Both the position numbers and the translations under genes were made by a program. From assembly GCA_033032865.1 (NCBI GenBank), contig JAWHQI010000019.1, positions 10,706,001-10,770,000 on the forward strand: a stretch of DNA of 64,000 nucleotides. The letters run 5' to 3'. Each line of letters starts with the position of its first letter. Position 1 is the first letter of the stretch. The stretch comes from Dactylorhiza incarnata (Eukaryota > Streptophyta > Magnoliopsida > Asparagales > Orchidaceae). Positions 31,240 to 42,505 of the stretch are shown here, piece by piece. Under the pieces are notes generated by a model. It ran no database searches and was not told the origin of the DNA. It worked only from the letters and a program-made list of their open reading frames with translations.

Positions 31240-31566
31240 CTAGGGTTTTCTTTCCCAAAATACAGGTACCTTGCCTTTTTCTGCTAGGATGACGAGATCC
31301 TCCTCCGGTCCTCCTTTGACCTTATGGTGGTCTATAGAAATCCGGCAATTGATGCTGTGGGAATCATAGGGATCAAAGGTGAGGATGCAGCATTCGTCGT
31401 CCTCCCTTGTCTTCTCCTCCTTCGTAAGGACCTCCACGACGGAAAAGCCCTTAGCTCTCCTAATGGAGCTCACCGACATCTTCTTATCCTCCCTCTTTAT
31501 GATTATTTCTCCGTCTTCTTCATCAGACGAGAGGTCGATTAGGACCAAACGCTCCACGGAGGTCAT
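31240..31566 (-). CDS. Host-gene exon, RIN13-like (RPM1-interacting protein 13 family), partial
   Basis: 108 codons; the frame is also open upstream of the ATG (KYCGRCNGHFDLLIRQPEAA) to a stop near 31,658. Near the ATG, VLIDLSSDEEDGEI is a textbook SUMO-interaction motif (hydrophobic core then acidic run). Later DDECCILTFDPYDS and EEDLVILAEKGK recall the plant RIN13 family, where 'EKGQVACRDYPH' follows. Here AAGGCAAG-GTACCT at about 31,264-31,271 could be a splice donor exactly after EKGK, with the last residues being intron read-through. The Cys-rich end is not in the neighbouring sequence. Family name is from memory, not a search. A MITE sits 107 bp upstream of the ATG. Confidence 0.5.
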   Translation of the reverse strand: MTSVERLVLIDLSSDEEDGEIIIKREDKKMSVSSIRRAKGFSVVEVLTKEEKTREDDECCILTFDPYDSHSINCRISIDHHKVKGGPEEDLVILAEKGKVPVFWERKP

Positions 31567-31672
31567 GGCCTGTTGGGTTCTAGCGGCTTCCGGCTGCCTA
31601 ATAAGGAGGTCAAAATGACCGTTGCAGCGGCCGCAGTATTTTCAAATTATTATTGGAGACTCGGCCTCCGAA

Positions 31673-32563
31673 CAGGGATATGTGCGGTGCGGTTTGGTGC
31701 GATTTTGGCTCAAACCGTAACCGCACCGCAAGGGCGCGGTTTTGGCCCGAGCAAAACCGCATCACACCGAAATTATGCGGTGCGGTTTCGTATTGGTGCG
31801 GTTTTTTACGGTGCGGTTTTTAGCATGTGATATGCATATACACCAAAAGGATAATGTGAGCCAAAATAAGTTGTAAAATTTGGGCAAAAACATAGTTACA
31901 TGAGTTATATTTTCATGAAAAAATGTGTAATACATATATTTTAAAATACAAATACTACAAAATCAACCACGAGCTAAAAATAGATCTTCAGATAATACAA
32001 TCCTCATGATATGACTGTTTTAGTTTCATATGAAATGACACATCAAATACAAATATAACGAATCTAAATGATTTTAAGTCCTAGATATGCACAACACTCA
32101 CATAATTGCAACTTTATTTATCCTTAAAACATTGAAACATTAAGAGAAAACTAATGAATACGCATTTACAGTTAGATGAATTATTATGATACTATTTGCA
32201 ATTAACAAAAGTTTAATAATCTTCAAATTCATCAATAAATCGATAAAGAACAAACAAACTAAACAAAAAGTAATTATATGCGCTAATATAATTAGTTAAT
32301 TACTATTATTAATTAATAATTTAAAAGTTATACTTTTATTTATATGTATGTGATATGTCATAAGTTTATTAAAATTGAAAATATGTCATTAGTCGGTGCG
32401 GTGCGGTATTTGCGGTTTCAAGATCCAAAAACCGCACTGCACCGACCCACGCTCAGTTTGTAAAAGTTCAAAACCGCACCGCACCGAAACTACGCGGTGA
32501 GGTTTAAAAATCGGTGCGGTGCGGGCGGTTTTTGCGGTTTACGTTTTTTTATGCTCACCCCTA
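31673..32563. mobile_element. hAT-type MITE, 891 bp, TSD CCTCCGAA
   Basis: Perfect 8-bp duplication CCTCCGAA at 31,665-31,672 and 32,564-32,571. The ends are CAGGGATATGTGC and GCTCACCCCTA. Both subterminal regions are packed with GGTGCGGT and its complement ACCGCACC (about 8 on the left, 9 on the right), the usual layout of transposase-binding sites in hAT elements. The centre is AT-rich with no coding capacity. Confidence 0.9.
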
Positions 32564-32833
32564 CCTCCGAATACTATACTTCCTGCGTATATTTTTTGGG
32601 TAATGTTATTTGTACATCATAAATGGCTATTTATAACCCATGGATATTTGTACCCCTCAAAATTATATATGTCCGACAGGCTATTTATACCCCAATGTTT
32701 AAAATTATAAATCATACATAAAATGACCCTGCAAAATATATTGTGACATAACTATATTTTCAGAAGATATTGTGACATAACACTACTTTTTTCAAAATTT
32801 AGTCACCATCTGTAAGCTTCTGCTCAAAATATA

Positions 32834-33103
32834 TTATCCCTGCAAAATAGTGGTCTTCTTCTTCGCCGGGAAAGGTGTTCGGACGGGCGGCTGTTGGAGG
32901 AATCGAAGTTCGGGGCGTCCAAGGGAGTCGTCGGGGTACAGGGAAGAAGAAGAAGAGGAGGTGGCGGGCTCGAGAACGTCCGGCGAGCGGCGGCCGGAGG
33001 GATCGACGGGCGAGCGGCGCGGGAGGAGCGTCGGGTGATTAGGGATTTTCGCAAATCGCAATATGGTTCTCGCTGATCGACGGGAGGGGTACAAATATAA
33101 CAT
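32834..33103 (-). CDS. Possible upstream exon of the host gene (low confidence)
   Basis: A GC-rich island in AT-rich DNA, with two open frames on the minus strand. One reads SSLYPDDSLGRPELRFLQQP and PPVRTPFPAKKKTTILQ, which looks protein-like; the other starts MRKSLITRRSSRAARPS and looks like a transit peptide. I find no convincing splice donor at its end. The flanking GGGTACAAATATAA and TTTGTACCCCTC phrases are inverted relative to each other, so it could instead be a gene fragment carried in a small transposon. Confidence 0.25.
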   Translation of the reverse strand: MLYLYPSRRSARTILRFAKIPNHPTLLPRRSPVDPSGRRSPDVLEPATSSSSSSLYPDDSLGRPELRFLQQPPVRTPFPAKKKTTILQG

Positions 33104-33150
33104 TTTGGGGTTGAAAAAAAGGTTGTTTTAAAAGGAGAAATGGTGTGTTA

Positions 33151-34405
33151 ACAGGGGCGGATCTAAGGGGGGGCCGGCGGGGGCCCGGGCCCCCCCCAAG
33201 AATTTTGCAAAAATATTAGGATATTTGGATTCCTCTCGTCGAGCCAATGAATTTTGACTACTTACACGTCAAAAACGGTGTCCGAATGAGGGAGAAATGT
33301 CTCCGAGAAGATGGAAATTTTCATTTTTTTACGAGAGAAAAACATTGCTTGACCCCCCTTCTACGAAGCCGCTGCCATTTTGATCCGCCCTGCTTCGATT
33401 CCCGCAAGCGTGTAGCGGCCTCTACGCCAGTAGACGAACACACAAATATTTGCGTCGTCTATAACAAGAACACCGACGCCTCCCAACATGTCTGACGTGT
33501 CCGTTCCCTGCACGGGGAAGAGCTGTCGTTTCTTCATAAGCCGCCCGCTGCTTGTTCCATTGAGCTCAACCCCTTCTGGGAAGCCATGTCAAACCATAAG
33601 GCGGCCCACAGTTTTCTATCACGGCCTTGTAGAACTACTTGTTACAAGCATAATCAGGTATAGTAGGAAATTTAATAAAGCTCAGGTCATCCGCTCCATT
33701 GCAGCCTTGTAGGATCCGCAGAAATCCGGCTCCTTTACTACTTCACCTCGGGTAAAAACTCACTTCTATTGAAAATTTTGTTGATTTCTCTATGCTCGGT
33801 TTTTTTTATTGCAACAAATTCATTATTGTTTGATTAATTTTTCATTGTAATTGTAATTTGTATATTGAAATAACATCTATATGATTGTTTGTCTCATTTT
33901 TGTTTATTAAAAATAGATGGTTTTTTTTATCAAAAATGTATTTTTATATTTAATACATTACAAACAACAACACTCAAGCCTTTATCCCACTATAGTGGGG
34001 TCGGCTATATGGATCTTTTGTCGAACTTCTACCATCTTAGTCGAGCTTCTCGCATCTTCTCTGCAATTGGTGCTACTCCTATCTTATCCCTGATACATTC
34101 ATTCCTAATTTTAACCAGTTCGTGTGTCCACACATACTCCTAAGCATTCTCATCTCCGCAACTCCCATTTTTTGCTCATGTACACAATTCACTGCCCAAC
34201 ACTCAGAACCATAGAGCATCGCTGGTCTAATTGCAGTACGGTAAAATTTGCTTTTAAGTTTTAATGATATTTTATGATCACATAAGATCCCTAACACGCC
34301 TCTCCACTTCAACCAACCCGCTTTGATTTTATATTTAATACACTATATTAAAAAATTTTGCTTCACCTTTTGATTGGGCCCCCCTTAGTCAAAATTCCTG
34401 GATCC
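33151..34405. mobile_element. hAT-like non-autonomous element (ZMYM1-type ends)
   Basis: The left end is CAGGGGCGGATCTAAGGGGG; the right end, read inward, is GGATCCAGGAATTTTGAC then TAAGGGGGGCCC. The 'GGGGCGGATCCAGGAATTTTG' style of end is common on plant hAT elements encoding zinc-finger MYM type 1 transposases. The last bases on the right (gagct) do not match, and I could not define a target duplication. There is no transposase. An RTE LINE is inserted at 33,961-34,326. Confidence 0.5.
33961..34326 (-). mobile_element. 5'-truncated RTE-clade LINE with 19-bp target duplication
   Basis: The minus strand encodes the RT C-terminal tail of plant RTE elements: ISLKLKSKFYRTAIRPAMLY, GSECWAVNCVHEQKM and AEMRMLRSMCGHT. 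It then passes through the GACCCCACTATAGTGGGAT phrase to a GTGTTGTTGTTTG tail. The flanks TTTTATATTTAATACATTA (33,942-33,960) and TTTTATATTTAATACACTA (34,327-34,345) are a 19-bp duplication with one difference, typical of target-primed reverse transcription. Confidence 0.9.
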
Positions 34406-34510
34406 GAGCTAAAAATGGTGCACAAATAACACCACCCTATTTTTTTCTCTTGGTAATCTCAAATCCTAATTAAGATAGTGCTTAGGGGTTATTCTAACCT
34501 ATGTCATGAG

Positions 34511-36042
34511 TGTTGGACATGTGTGTCACATCCCTTTGTTTGAGAATAACAAATCCCAAATTGTATTTGATCTTGCTTGTCGTGTTTATAGTGTGCAAGA
34601 ACTATATGTGCAATACTCCACAGGTAGAAAGCAGCTGAATTCAAAAATCTGGAAGAATGCACTACCGCCAGCGTTAGAGCTACCGCCAGGCGCTCGCTCA
34701 GGTTCCGTTCGACGAACTGGAAGCTGCGTTCGACGAAATCTGAAGGAAGCTCTGTTCGACGAACGATGAGCTCCGTTCGACGAATATTCCTGCGTTCGAC
34801 GAATTTGGCTGCGCTCGACGAATTTGTGCTCGACAAGTTGGGTTCGACGAACTTGAAGCTCCGTTCGACGAATTTGGCTGCGCTCGACGAATTTGTGCTC
34901 GACAACTGGGTTCGACGAACTTGAAGTTTCGATCGACGAAAATTGCGTTCGACGAAAATTTCCGTTTGACGAACTTGAAGCTCCGTTCGACGAAAATTTC
35001 GTTCGACGAATTCCGTTCGACGAAAGTTTGTTCTTCCACGTCGTCGACGGTTTCACAACCGCTCCACACGAACGCTACCGCCAGCGCTAGCGCTACCACC
35101 TGGCGCTATCTCAAGTTCGTGCACAGCGCCACGCCGCCGATGGTTTCGCAACCGCTCCACACGAACGCTACCGCAGGCGCTAGGAGCTACCGCATCCGCT
35201 ATCTCCGAGTTCTATAAAATGAGCCAACTTCGATCATTTTGCGGATCCATCCCAGAGAGAGTGCTAGTGCCACAATTCTATTGCTGCTATGCTGCCGAAG
35301 ATGGATCTCCCACTAAAAGCTTAAGGAGAATTCTGGAGGAGGACTACATCACGCTACATCCGAAGGACGATCGCTTCGACCACGCTCATACTACAGCGAT
35401 CCTTCATCTCCGACTTCAGAAGGTCTCATATATGGAGTTTTATTATTGTTATCTTTATTTTCATTCCATACTTTTTGTAACCGTTTAGTTAATTCGCCTT
35501 GTGTTGGCGACTAGGTCTGGGTAGGAGTTAGGGGGAAATTCGCCTTGTGTTGGCGACTAGTTCTAGGTGATTAGATATAGGGGACTCGAGGCCATATCCG
35601 GGGAAGGATAGGCTAAAGGCAACCGATTTGTGGGGATACAAGTCGGTATAGAAAAGGAAAAGATATTTACTTTTGTACGCCTCCGATTTCTAGCGATATT
35701 GAAATCAAATTTATGTAAACACCTTTTTTATATAAATACAATCATGTCTCTACTTGTGTTTACTTGATTTCTCTCCTTTGGCGTTATCTCTAAAATATTT
35801 GTTACTAAGTTTTTCAATTCTAATTACTTTATCTAAATTGTTTTAGTTCAATCTCTTTCATCATAAAACAATTTAGTACTTGTTTCTAAACTTGGTTATT
35901 ATAATATTCTCACAAATTAGCTAAATTGTTATTTTGCCTTTTTCATATTATAAAACAATTTAGTAATTTTCATAACATTATTAAAAAGAATTTTTATTCC
36001 CTTATTCACCCCCCTCCTCTAAGGGCGTCAATCGATCCAACA
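34511..36042 (+). repeat. 5' LTR of Sirevirus-like element 'Sire-B'
   Basis: 1,532 bp. Starts TGTTGGACATGTGTG and shares the TTTGAGAATAACAAATCC block with Sire-C. It contains the TTCGACGAA array (34,705-35,035), a TATA box TCTATAAAATG near 35,211, and ends with TATTCACCCCCCTCC, TCTAAGGGCGTC and CCAACA before AG and the PBS. Confidence 0.85.
34705..35035 (+). repeat. TTCGACGAA word array in the Sire-B LTR
   Basis: About eighteen copies of GTTCGACGAA or a one-base variant (CTCGACGAA, CTCGACAA) occur in 330 bp, including a roughly 67-bp segment repeated twice. The word is near-palindromic (its complement is TTCGTCGAA). Flanked by GCGCTAGCGCTACC-type phrases. Confidence 0.85.
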
Positions 36043-36044
36043 AG

Positions 36045-36060
36045 TGGTATCAGAGGTAGG
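36045..36060 (+). promoter_or_regulatory. Primer-binding site of Sire-B, initiator tRNA-Met
   Basis: TGGTATCAGAGGTAGG starts two bases after the LTR end. Confidence 0.85.
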
Positions 36061-36090
36061 TTATTCCAAACGGTTTAAAAACCAGGAATA

Positions 36091-37762
36091 ATGGCGTCTC
36101 ATGATCTCGTTTCTACTAGTGGGGAAAACTTTCTTATAAATGAAAAATCTTTAGCACCACCTTTATTTGAAGGCAAAAATTATAATGGGTGGAAATTTCT
36201 TATGGAAAAATTTCTTAAATCTTTGGATATTAAAGTATGGAATATTACAATTAAAATGCCCCCAAGTATTCTTAATAAAAATGAAATGTTTTTAAATGCC
36301 AAATCAATGAATAGTCTATATTGTGCATTAGATCAAAATATTTTCAAACCTATTTATACATTTCCTACTGCTTATGAAGTTTGGAAATTTCTTGAGAATT
36401 CTTATAGTCTTCTTTCCACAAATGATGAACAAGAGGAATTCCTTATGGATCCAAGAGAAGAAATCGACAAGGACTCATTCTTGGAGGAAGATAAATCTAA
36501 GAGAGAAATCGACGAAGAATTCCTTATGGATCCAAGAGAAGAAATCGATGAGGACTCATGCTAGGAGGAAGAAGAACACAACGTCACAATATTGGACTCA
36601 TTTGTTGGCAACACATCAAGCAAAAGAGAAGATGGAAATGCAACTATGGAAGAGGAATGCAAAGAAGATGTCAAAGGAATCGTTGGTCCAAATCTTGCAT
36701 CATCCCATAACAATGTAAGAAAATCAAAAACTCCTCTTTTTGTAACAAATTCTATTTCTCGTATGCTTAAAATTGTTAAACGTAAAATTTTAAAGTTAAA
36801 AATTGCTAATTCCAAATTACGTTTAGAAAATAAATCTTTAAAAGCAAACGATAATGTAGAATCAAATATTAATGTGTTAAATACTCTCTCTTGCTCTTTA
36901 GTTAAAATTCCTACTCCTTGTTTGAATTGCAATATATTAAAAGAAAAATTCAAGGAAATTGAAAAAGGGCTCTTAGTTTCTAAAAAGCATAATGAAAGAT
37001 TGATAATTGAAAATGATACTTTAACTTGTAAGTTAAGACAATTAAAATCTTTTGTTGAAAAATTTCAAATGTCAAGTAATGAATTTCATCATAAGATTTT
37101 GAATAACAAAGATAAAAATAACTTACAAAATCATTTCTAAAAAGGACCATTTGCATACATCAACTCAAAAGGAGTTTAGTTTCAAAAAGAATTATGACCC
37201 TCACAAAATTCTTAAGAGTCACTATTATAAGTCTCAATATATTTTCAATCATGACTCAAATTTAAAAACTCCTTTACATGAAAATCAAAGTACAAAATAT
37301 TATCCTTCATATTATAAGAGTATGTCTATAAGAAAGAGTGGAAATGAAAATCATCAAAATAACAATCAATCTTTTAAAACATATTGTAACCCACTCTTTC
37401 AACAATCACTTCTAAAGAAAGACAATCACTCTTATAAACTTTCAAAGAATCCATATAATAAAATTCATTATGATAATCTACATCTATCTATTTTGAAAAA
37501 TAATTTGAATAAACATAAATCACAAATAAATTATTTTTCAAACAAATATAATCATATAAAGATGTCACATAATCATAATATGAATTTAAAAGATAAACAA
37601 CCAATGTATGAATGGAGACCCATAAAGAAAAATGACATATCATCTTTAATTGTAAAAGCCCATTCATCATTATCTTCCCAAAAGCCATCACGATGTATTT
37701 GGGTACCCAAAGGAACCATCCCACTTGGTCACCTTTGGATACCTAAATCTCTCATTCATTAG
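36091..37762 (+). pseudogene. Sire-B Gag, internally deleted
   Basis: The start ATG lies 30 bp after the PBS. The N-terminal part shows the copia Gag pattern: LAPPLFEGKNYNGWKFLMEK and CALDQNIFKPIYTFPTAYEV with WKFLENSYS. It then passes to an acidic segment in which EEFLMDPREEID(K/E)DS is repeated, missing the rest of the UBN2 domain. One shift at 36,564 leads to a Lys-rich coiled coil (36,592-37,140), another to a Asn/His/Lys-rich basic tail (37,151-37,762) ending CIWVPKGTI, the block that precedes Sirevirus protease. No zinc knuckle. Codon use is very AT-rich. No pol follows. Confidence 0.75.
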
Positions 37763-39655
37763 TATCATATCATTTGCATGAAGTAGAAACAATTAAAAAT
37801 GAAATATCACTACTCTACTTCATGATATGTTTATTGTCTCTTTTCTTTTGTTTATTTTTTATTTTTGAATAAACATGCTATAATCACTTTATATATCATG
37901 AAATATGACTTTCATATATTAAGCCTAATGTTTATCAAATCAAATTTGAATTAAAATTGAACTTAAAGTCATATGATCTTAAAAGTGACCTACCTTTCAT
38001 CTTTTAAAATTGCTTATATATATCCTTTTAAATCCTTTACCCATCTATGTCTTGAATTAACATTATAATTTGAATATAGAAATTATTTTCAAGACTAATG
38101 AAATTATTTTTAAAAATGGATTTAAATGGTTTATTAAAGGGCTTAAACTAAAAATTAAAATGCGCAACATTTTTTTTATTCTTTTCTATATTTGTTTGCT
38201 GCATATAATAGCCCTTATAATGAAGAATATTATCTAGAATAATTGAAAACAAAAATTCATCTAAACGCATGTTTAATCTTTCAAAAATGCGAGTTTATGA
38301 TCAAAACTTCAAACAGCCATATCTTTTGATCCGCTCGTCCGATTTTCACGTTAAATATATTTTCGGAAATAGCACAGAAATCTCCATCCAACGGCGAACT
38401 AGGCTTGCCCATTTGAGTTCATTTGGTGTTGTCAATTTGCCCAATTTCAACTCCGTTTTAAAAGCTATCTTAGTTTGCTTGATTTGGAAATTTCTGTGTT
38501 TATGGATTTTTCATCACATGCTATCCTTAGTATAATTGTTTCATATATTAATTTAGATATTATGTGTGTGATGTGTGTCACCAATATTTGCATGTAATCT
38601 AGACCTTAGAATCATCTTGTATCATTAAAATCAAAAGTTTAATCATTTCATTCTAGGTCTGAAGAAATTTAATTTGAAAACTTCTCATATTACATGCAAC
38701 ATTATCTCCATTAATCCTATGTAATAACATTGCATTCAAACTCATCATCCTAGCATCACTTCTTGGTCTATGCTTATATATTTATGCTAGGTATAACACT
38801 TACAATGTTATTCAAATATCATGATAACTATGTGATTTGAAATTACATAGAATACTAAAATTCCAACAAACACATAGTTTATGGATTAATCATTAGAATA
38901 TTTATGAATATTGTTTCATGAATCATATATTTTCATGCAAAACCAAAGATCAATAGATTCAATTATTGAATGCAAATTTTATTATAAATTTCAAAACATT
39001 ATATATGTGATCTTTGTCTTTGATATGACTACATGTTCATCATTTTCTAGGCTTAAAAATCAAACATGCTTATTCATAGAAAATCACTATATCACTATAT
39101 CATAAGTCTAGAAGGATTAGAATTCTCATACATCATGATGATCTAACATATATTCTATGCAAAATTGTCTATAATCATAATTCATAATTCATGTTCTATC
39201 AAGAAATATCTCAAATCAATGATGTCTATCACCTAGGAATTATGAATCTTATAATAAAAATACGAATTATGTATTTCTTTCCATTATTTGATTTATGAAT
39301 CTGCTTTGCTAGTAATTGCATGTATCTATCATATTTGTAGACTCTAGAATCAACTTTGTAATGAAAGTATAAATCAAACTTAATCATCACTCTATTCTAG
39401 ATCTATAATTTGAAACTCTACTTTGGAATACATGCAATTTTAATATTAATCTTATGACATGACATTAAACCCAAAACTCATCATACTAGCATTGTCACTT
39501 ATTGAATATTAGTAATTGTGCTAGTTGTCATCTCATAAAAGTAGAAAAACTATGCGGCTTTATATAACTCATCACATTAAACAAAATCTATAGTTTATAA
39601 ATCAACCCATAGTTTAAAAGCATAGGTTGTTCAAGGATTATTCACCTATGACTTC
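37763..39655. other. AT-rich non-coding part of Sire-B
   Basis: No protease, integrase or RT in any frame. One non-AT patch near 38,300-38,460 (AGCCATATCTTTTGATCCG and CGTCCGATTTTCACG) resembles a phrase common in plant LTR-element non-coding regions. Two related stretches (near 38,580-38,770 and 39,300-39,490) share 'ctag.tct...aatttgaaaact' and 'catcatactagca' wording, so an old internal duplication is likely. Confidence 0.5.
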
Positions 39656-39905
39656 ATATCTCACAATAGAGGGGGCGTAGGGTTGTATGCATTAGAGACC
39701 TAACCTCTAAGTCATGTCTTGTCCTTAACCGGGGAGGGTTCCAGTGGGGCCTTGCGAGGCACTGGGGGGAAAGAGTGCTAGGTTGAGCGTTCTCTAGTGT
39801 GTGCATATGGGATTAACACCCCCAACCTACGGCATGTGTGCAGCTCCTCATGCCCATCCATCACTTAGTACGGGGCTAGGGTGTAGACTTTTAGTCTGGG
39901 TAGTC
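39656..39905. other. GC-rich island inside AT-rich Sire-B interior
   Basis: About 250 bp (from AGAGGGGGCGTAGGGTTG to GGGGCTAGGGTGTAGAC) with sharply different composition. No open frame of note, no tRNA- or rRNA-like fold recognised. Confidence 0.4.
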
Positions 39906-40629
39906 TTTAATCTTAGGACATACTTATATTATTCTTCGCATGATCATTTTATTTACTTATCACTTAAATCATGCATATTTTGGGTTGTTTAATAAAAAAT
40001 GTCCTCTTGTGTTTACATGATTTATCTTTTTGAGCTTAAATGTTTTTGTAAAACACATGTATTTGAAAAAGCTATAGTTTTATGCAAATTTGAGCAATCA
40101 AGACATCTCCAAAAATTACAAATTTTTTGCATAAGACTACTATAAGGACACTTAATAAATATCAAATATCAGATTTTTAAAATTCTTAAGAAATCGTGTA
40201 CTGTTTCCAGCGCTAGCGTTAGCGCCGGCGCTAGTGTGGGTGTCTGATTTTTCAGTGTTTTAAAATTTCTAAAAATCTATAAAAATATGTTAGTTTATAT
40301 GTACTACTTTGATTTGTATTTCTGACATTTGTTATTTTTGTTTTATTCATATTATAAAAAATCAACTACAAAAATTCAAAATTCAAAAATACAAAAAAAA
40401 TGTTTTTTGTTATTTGTGTTTTATTCATACTATGAAAATCTACTACAAAAATTCAAAATTCAAAAATTACAAAAAAATGTTTTTGTGATTTTCTGTTTTT
40501 AATTGATTTTAAAAATGATAAAACTACAAAAAAAATTGTATGATCTTTATTGCTAATATCAAGCATGAATGAATTCTATTATTTAGAATTATTTACAATG
40601 TTAAAATTTATTCCTTGAAATTACTATGA

Positions 40630-40860
40630 ACATTGTTTTGTTTATCATGCAAGGACTTGGACGCAAGGCAGAGAGCGTTAGGCAGAGAGCGTTCGTATAG
40701 TAGTCCTTGCGCTAGCGTTAGCGTCCAAGTCCTTGTCATTCGTCGAATGCAAGGCAGAGAGCGTTCGTCGAACGCAGCTCGATTTTCGTCGAACGAAGCT
40801 TGCCTTTCGTCGAACGCAGATTGAGAAGTTGGCGTTTTAAAATTACATGCCCTTGGGTCA
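40630..40860. repeat. Second array of Sire-B type words (TTCGTCGAA)
   Basis: TTCGTCGAACG or TTCGTCGAATG occurs four times (40,738-40,820) with GCGCTAGCGTTAGCG phrases, in the inverse orientation to the LTR array. GCAAGGACTTGGACGC at 40,651 also occurs in the Sire-C LTR near 53,494. The stretch 39,906-40,629 between is AT-rich and holds nothing else I recognise. Confidence 0.6.
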
Positions 40861-41049
40861 CGGGCGTGACTCAGGGGCGTGACTTGACAAAAATTGCCAA
40901 AATCTGCAAAAATAAAAATAAAGCTAAGTTAGTAACAAAAATAATAAAACATGTAATTTATTTATTAATTTACAGAAAAAATTTACAATATTAATTAAAA
41001 CTATACTAATAACTATACTAAAAATACATATATTTTACTACTCATCAAT

Positions 41050-41459
41050 AGTCCTTTTATTTTCAATGATGAATGTCTTGAAGCATTCAACATCTTAAAA
41101 CAAAGTCTGATTTCATCGCCGGTCATCATTGCTCCTGATTGGTCATTACCATTCTCTATTATATGTGATGCTAGCAACTTTGCGGTAGGAGTAGTCCTAG
41201 GGCAAGTGTAGAATAAGGTTTTCCACACCATCTACTATGCTAGCAAAATGCTTATGGATGCTCAAATAAACTATACCACTACAGAAAAGGAATTATTAGT
41301 TGTTGTATTTGTCTTTGATAAATTCCGCTCGTATTTGATAAACTCCAAGGTTATAGTTTATACAGATCATTCAGCAATAAGGTATTTAGTTGATAAAAAG
41401 GATGCAAAGCCTAGGCTCGTTAGATGGGTCCTCCTTCTACAAGAAGTTAATTTAGAGAT
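41050..41459 (+). pseudogene. Athila-lineage RNase H fragment
   Basis: Reads PFIFNDECLEAFNILKQSLI, SLPFSIICDASNFAVGVVLG (a stop follows), [20 protein letters not shown] and [20 protein letters not shown], ending [15 protein letters not shown]. That is the Ty3 RNase H of the Athila/Tat clade. It is cut at 41,459 by Tat-1; the last five bases GAGAT are the expected target duplication. Confidence 0.85.
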
Positions 41460-42310
41460 TGTTGAAACCGATTTCTCGGCCTCTTGTGGAGTTCGGGGCC
41501 CTCGCCAAAACGAGGGGCGGCTAGTCCTTACTGATCCCTCCGAGAAGGTAGACTGAAGACTAGGAAGAAAACTAAGACCTTAGTCACAGCGAGGAGGTCC
41601 CTCCACTAACCCGAAAGATCGTTGAGCGCTTCCCCTCCCAAGCCAAAGCTGAGACTCGGGCACCTTGGAGAGCTCTGAAAATGCTAACCAAAGAAAGCCT
41701 GAGGAGAGAGAAGCTGAAGTGGAGTCCTCTCCAAAGGTGCCCTTAAGGTCCTATTTATAGGTTTTCTGATACGGCCTGCAAATAGCAGGATCCCGCCTTC
41801 TGATTTTACTATCTGCACCCCAAATAGGTCTGCTAACAGCCAAACTCCACTGTTTGGAGAGGCTAAAGGCAGACCACCAAGGGTAAAAGGATAATTTGAC
41901 CCTATCGGCTTATGGGCAAGGAACTGCGAGAGCCTTCCTGCGAGATGCTCTCGCGGGCCCCCTCGCGAGTCCTGCTCGCAGTGCCTCTCCTAGGCGATCG
42001 CCCTGCGAGGACCTCGCTGGCCTCTCCTAGGTGTTCGCCCTGCGAGGACCTCGATGCCCCCCCTTTAACGGTATCGGCCGAGGCCCCGTCTCGCGAGCCT
42101 TCCTGCGAGACCGTCCAGGAAGCCAGGGGAGATCGACGAACACTGAAGAGTTCGTCGAACACAACCGCGAGCGCTTGTCTCGCCACCCCTTCTCGCTCGC
42201 CCTTCAGCGGGCCCCCCGAGAGGGAAGATTCCCTTCCTTGCGACCTCCTCCTTCCCACTGCTTTCTTTGAACCGTGTCTCCTTGCCTGGCGAATATCGGG
42301 GTTGTACACA
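41460..42310 (-). repeat. 3' LTR of Tat-lineage element 'Tat-1'
   Basis: On the minus strand it begins TGTGTACAACCCCGATATTC and ends GGTTTCAACA; a TATA box CCTATAAATAGG lies near 41,755. It is homologous to the Tat-2 LTR (e.g. CAGC.TTGGCTTGGGAGGGGAAGC shared near 41,640 and 62,130). CTCGCGAG and CCTGCGAGG words fill 41,925-42,240. The PPT GAAGAGCGGGGAT (complement of 42,311-42,323) precedes it. Confidence 0.85.
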
Positions 42311-42422
42311 ATCCCCGCTCTTCGCGAGGATATTTATGCTCGCGAAGAAACATCCAACCCTTAGTATTCGCCAGCTCCTTGATGATCTGTCAGGAATCTT
42401 TGGTGGGACCCATCTTGTGGGC

Positions 42423-42430
42423 TATAAATA
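42423..42430 (+). promoter_or_regulatory. TATA box of antisense gene 1 in Tat-1
   Basis: GGCTATAAATATCG lies 76 bp upstream of the ATG at 42,506, leaving a 40-50 base leader. It is on the plus strand, i.e. opposite to Tat-1 transcription, and inside the element, 110 bp from the 3' LTR. Confidence 0.65.
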
Positions 42431-42505
42431 TCGTCTCGGGTCTCTAGTGGCGTGCGCCGCCACTCCTTTTTCTTTCCCTTTGCCTGACACTGTAGCTGCC
42501 TGGAG

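Noticed and set aside
34504..35217. Frames with repeated SSNGASSSSN or VERSQIRR peptides
   Set aside because: They are translations of the TTCGACGAA word array in the Sire-B LTR, not genes.
39656..39905. tRNA or rRNA fragment
   Set aside because: I could not find a cloverleaf, an intact T-loop GGTTCGAATCC-type sequence or rRNA signature.
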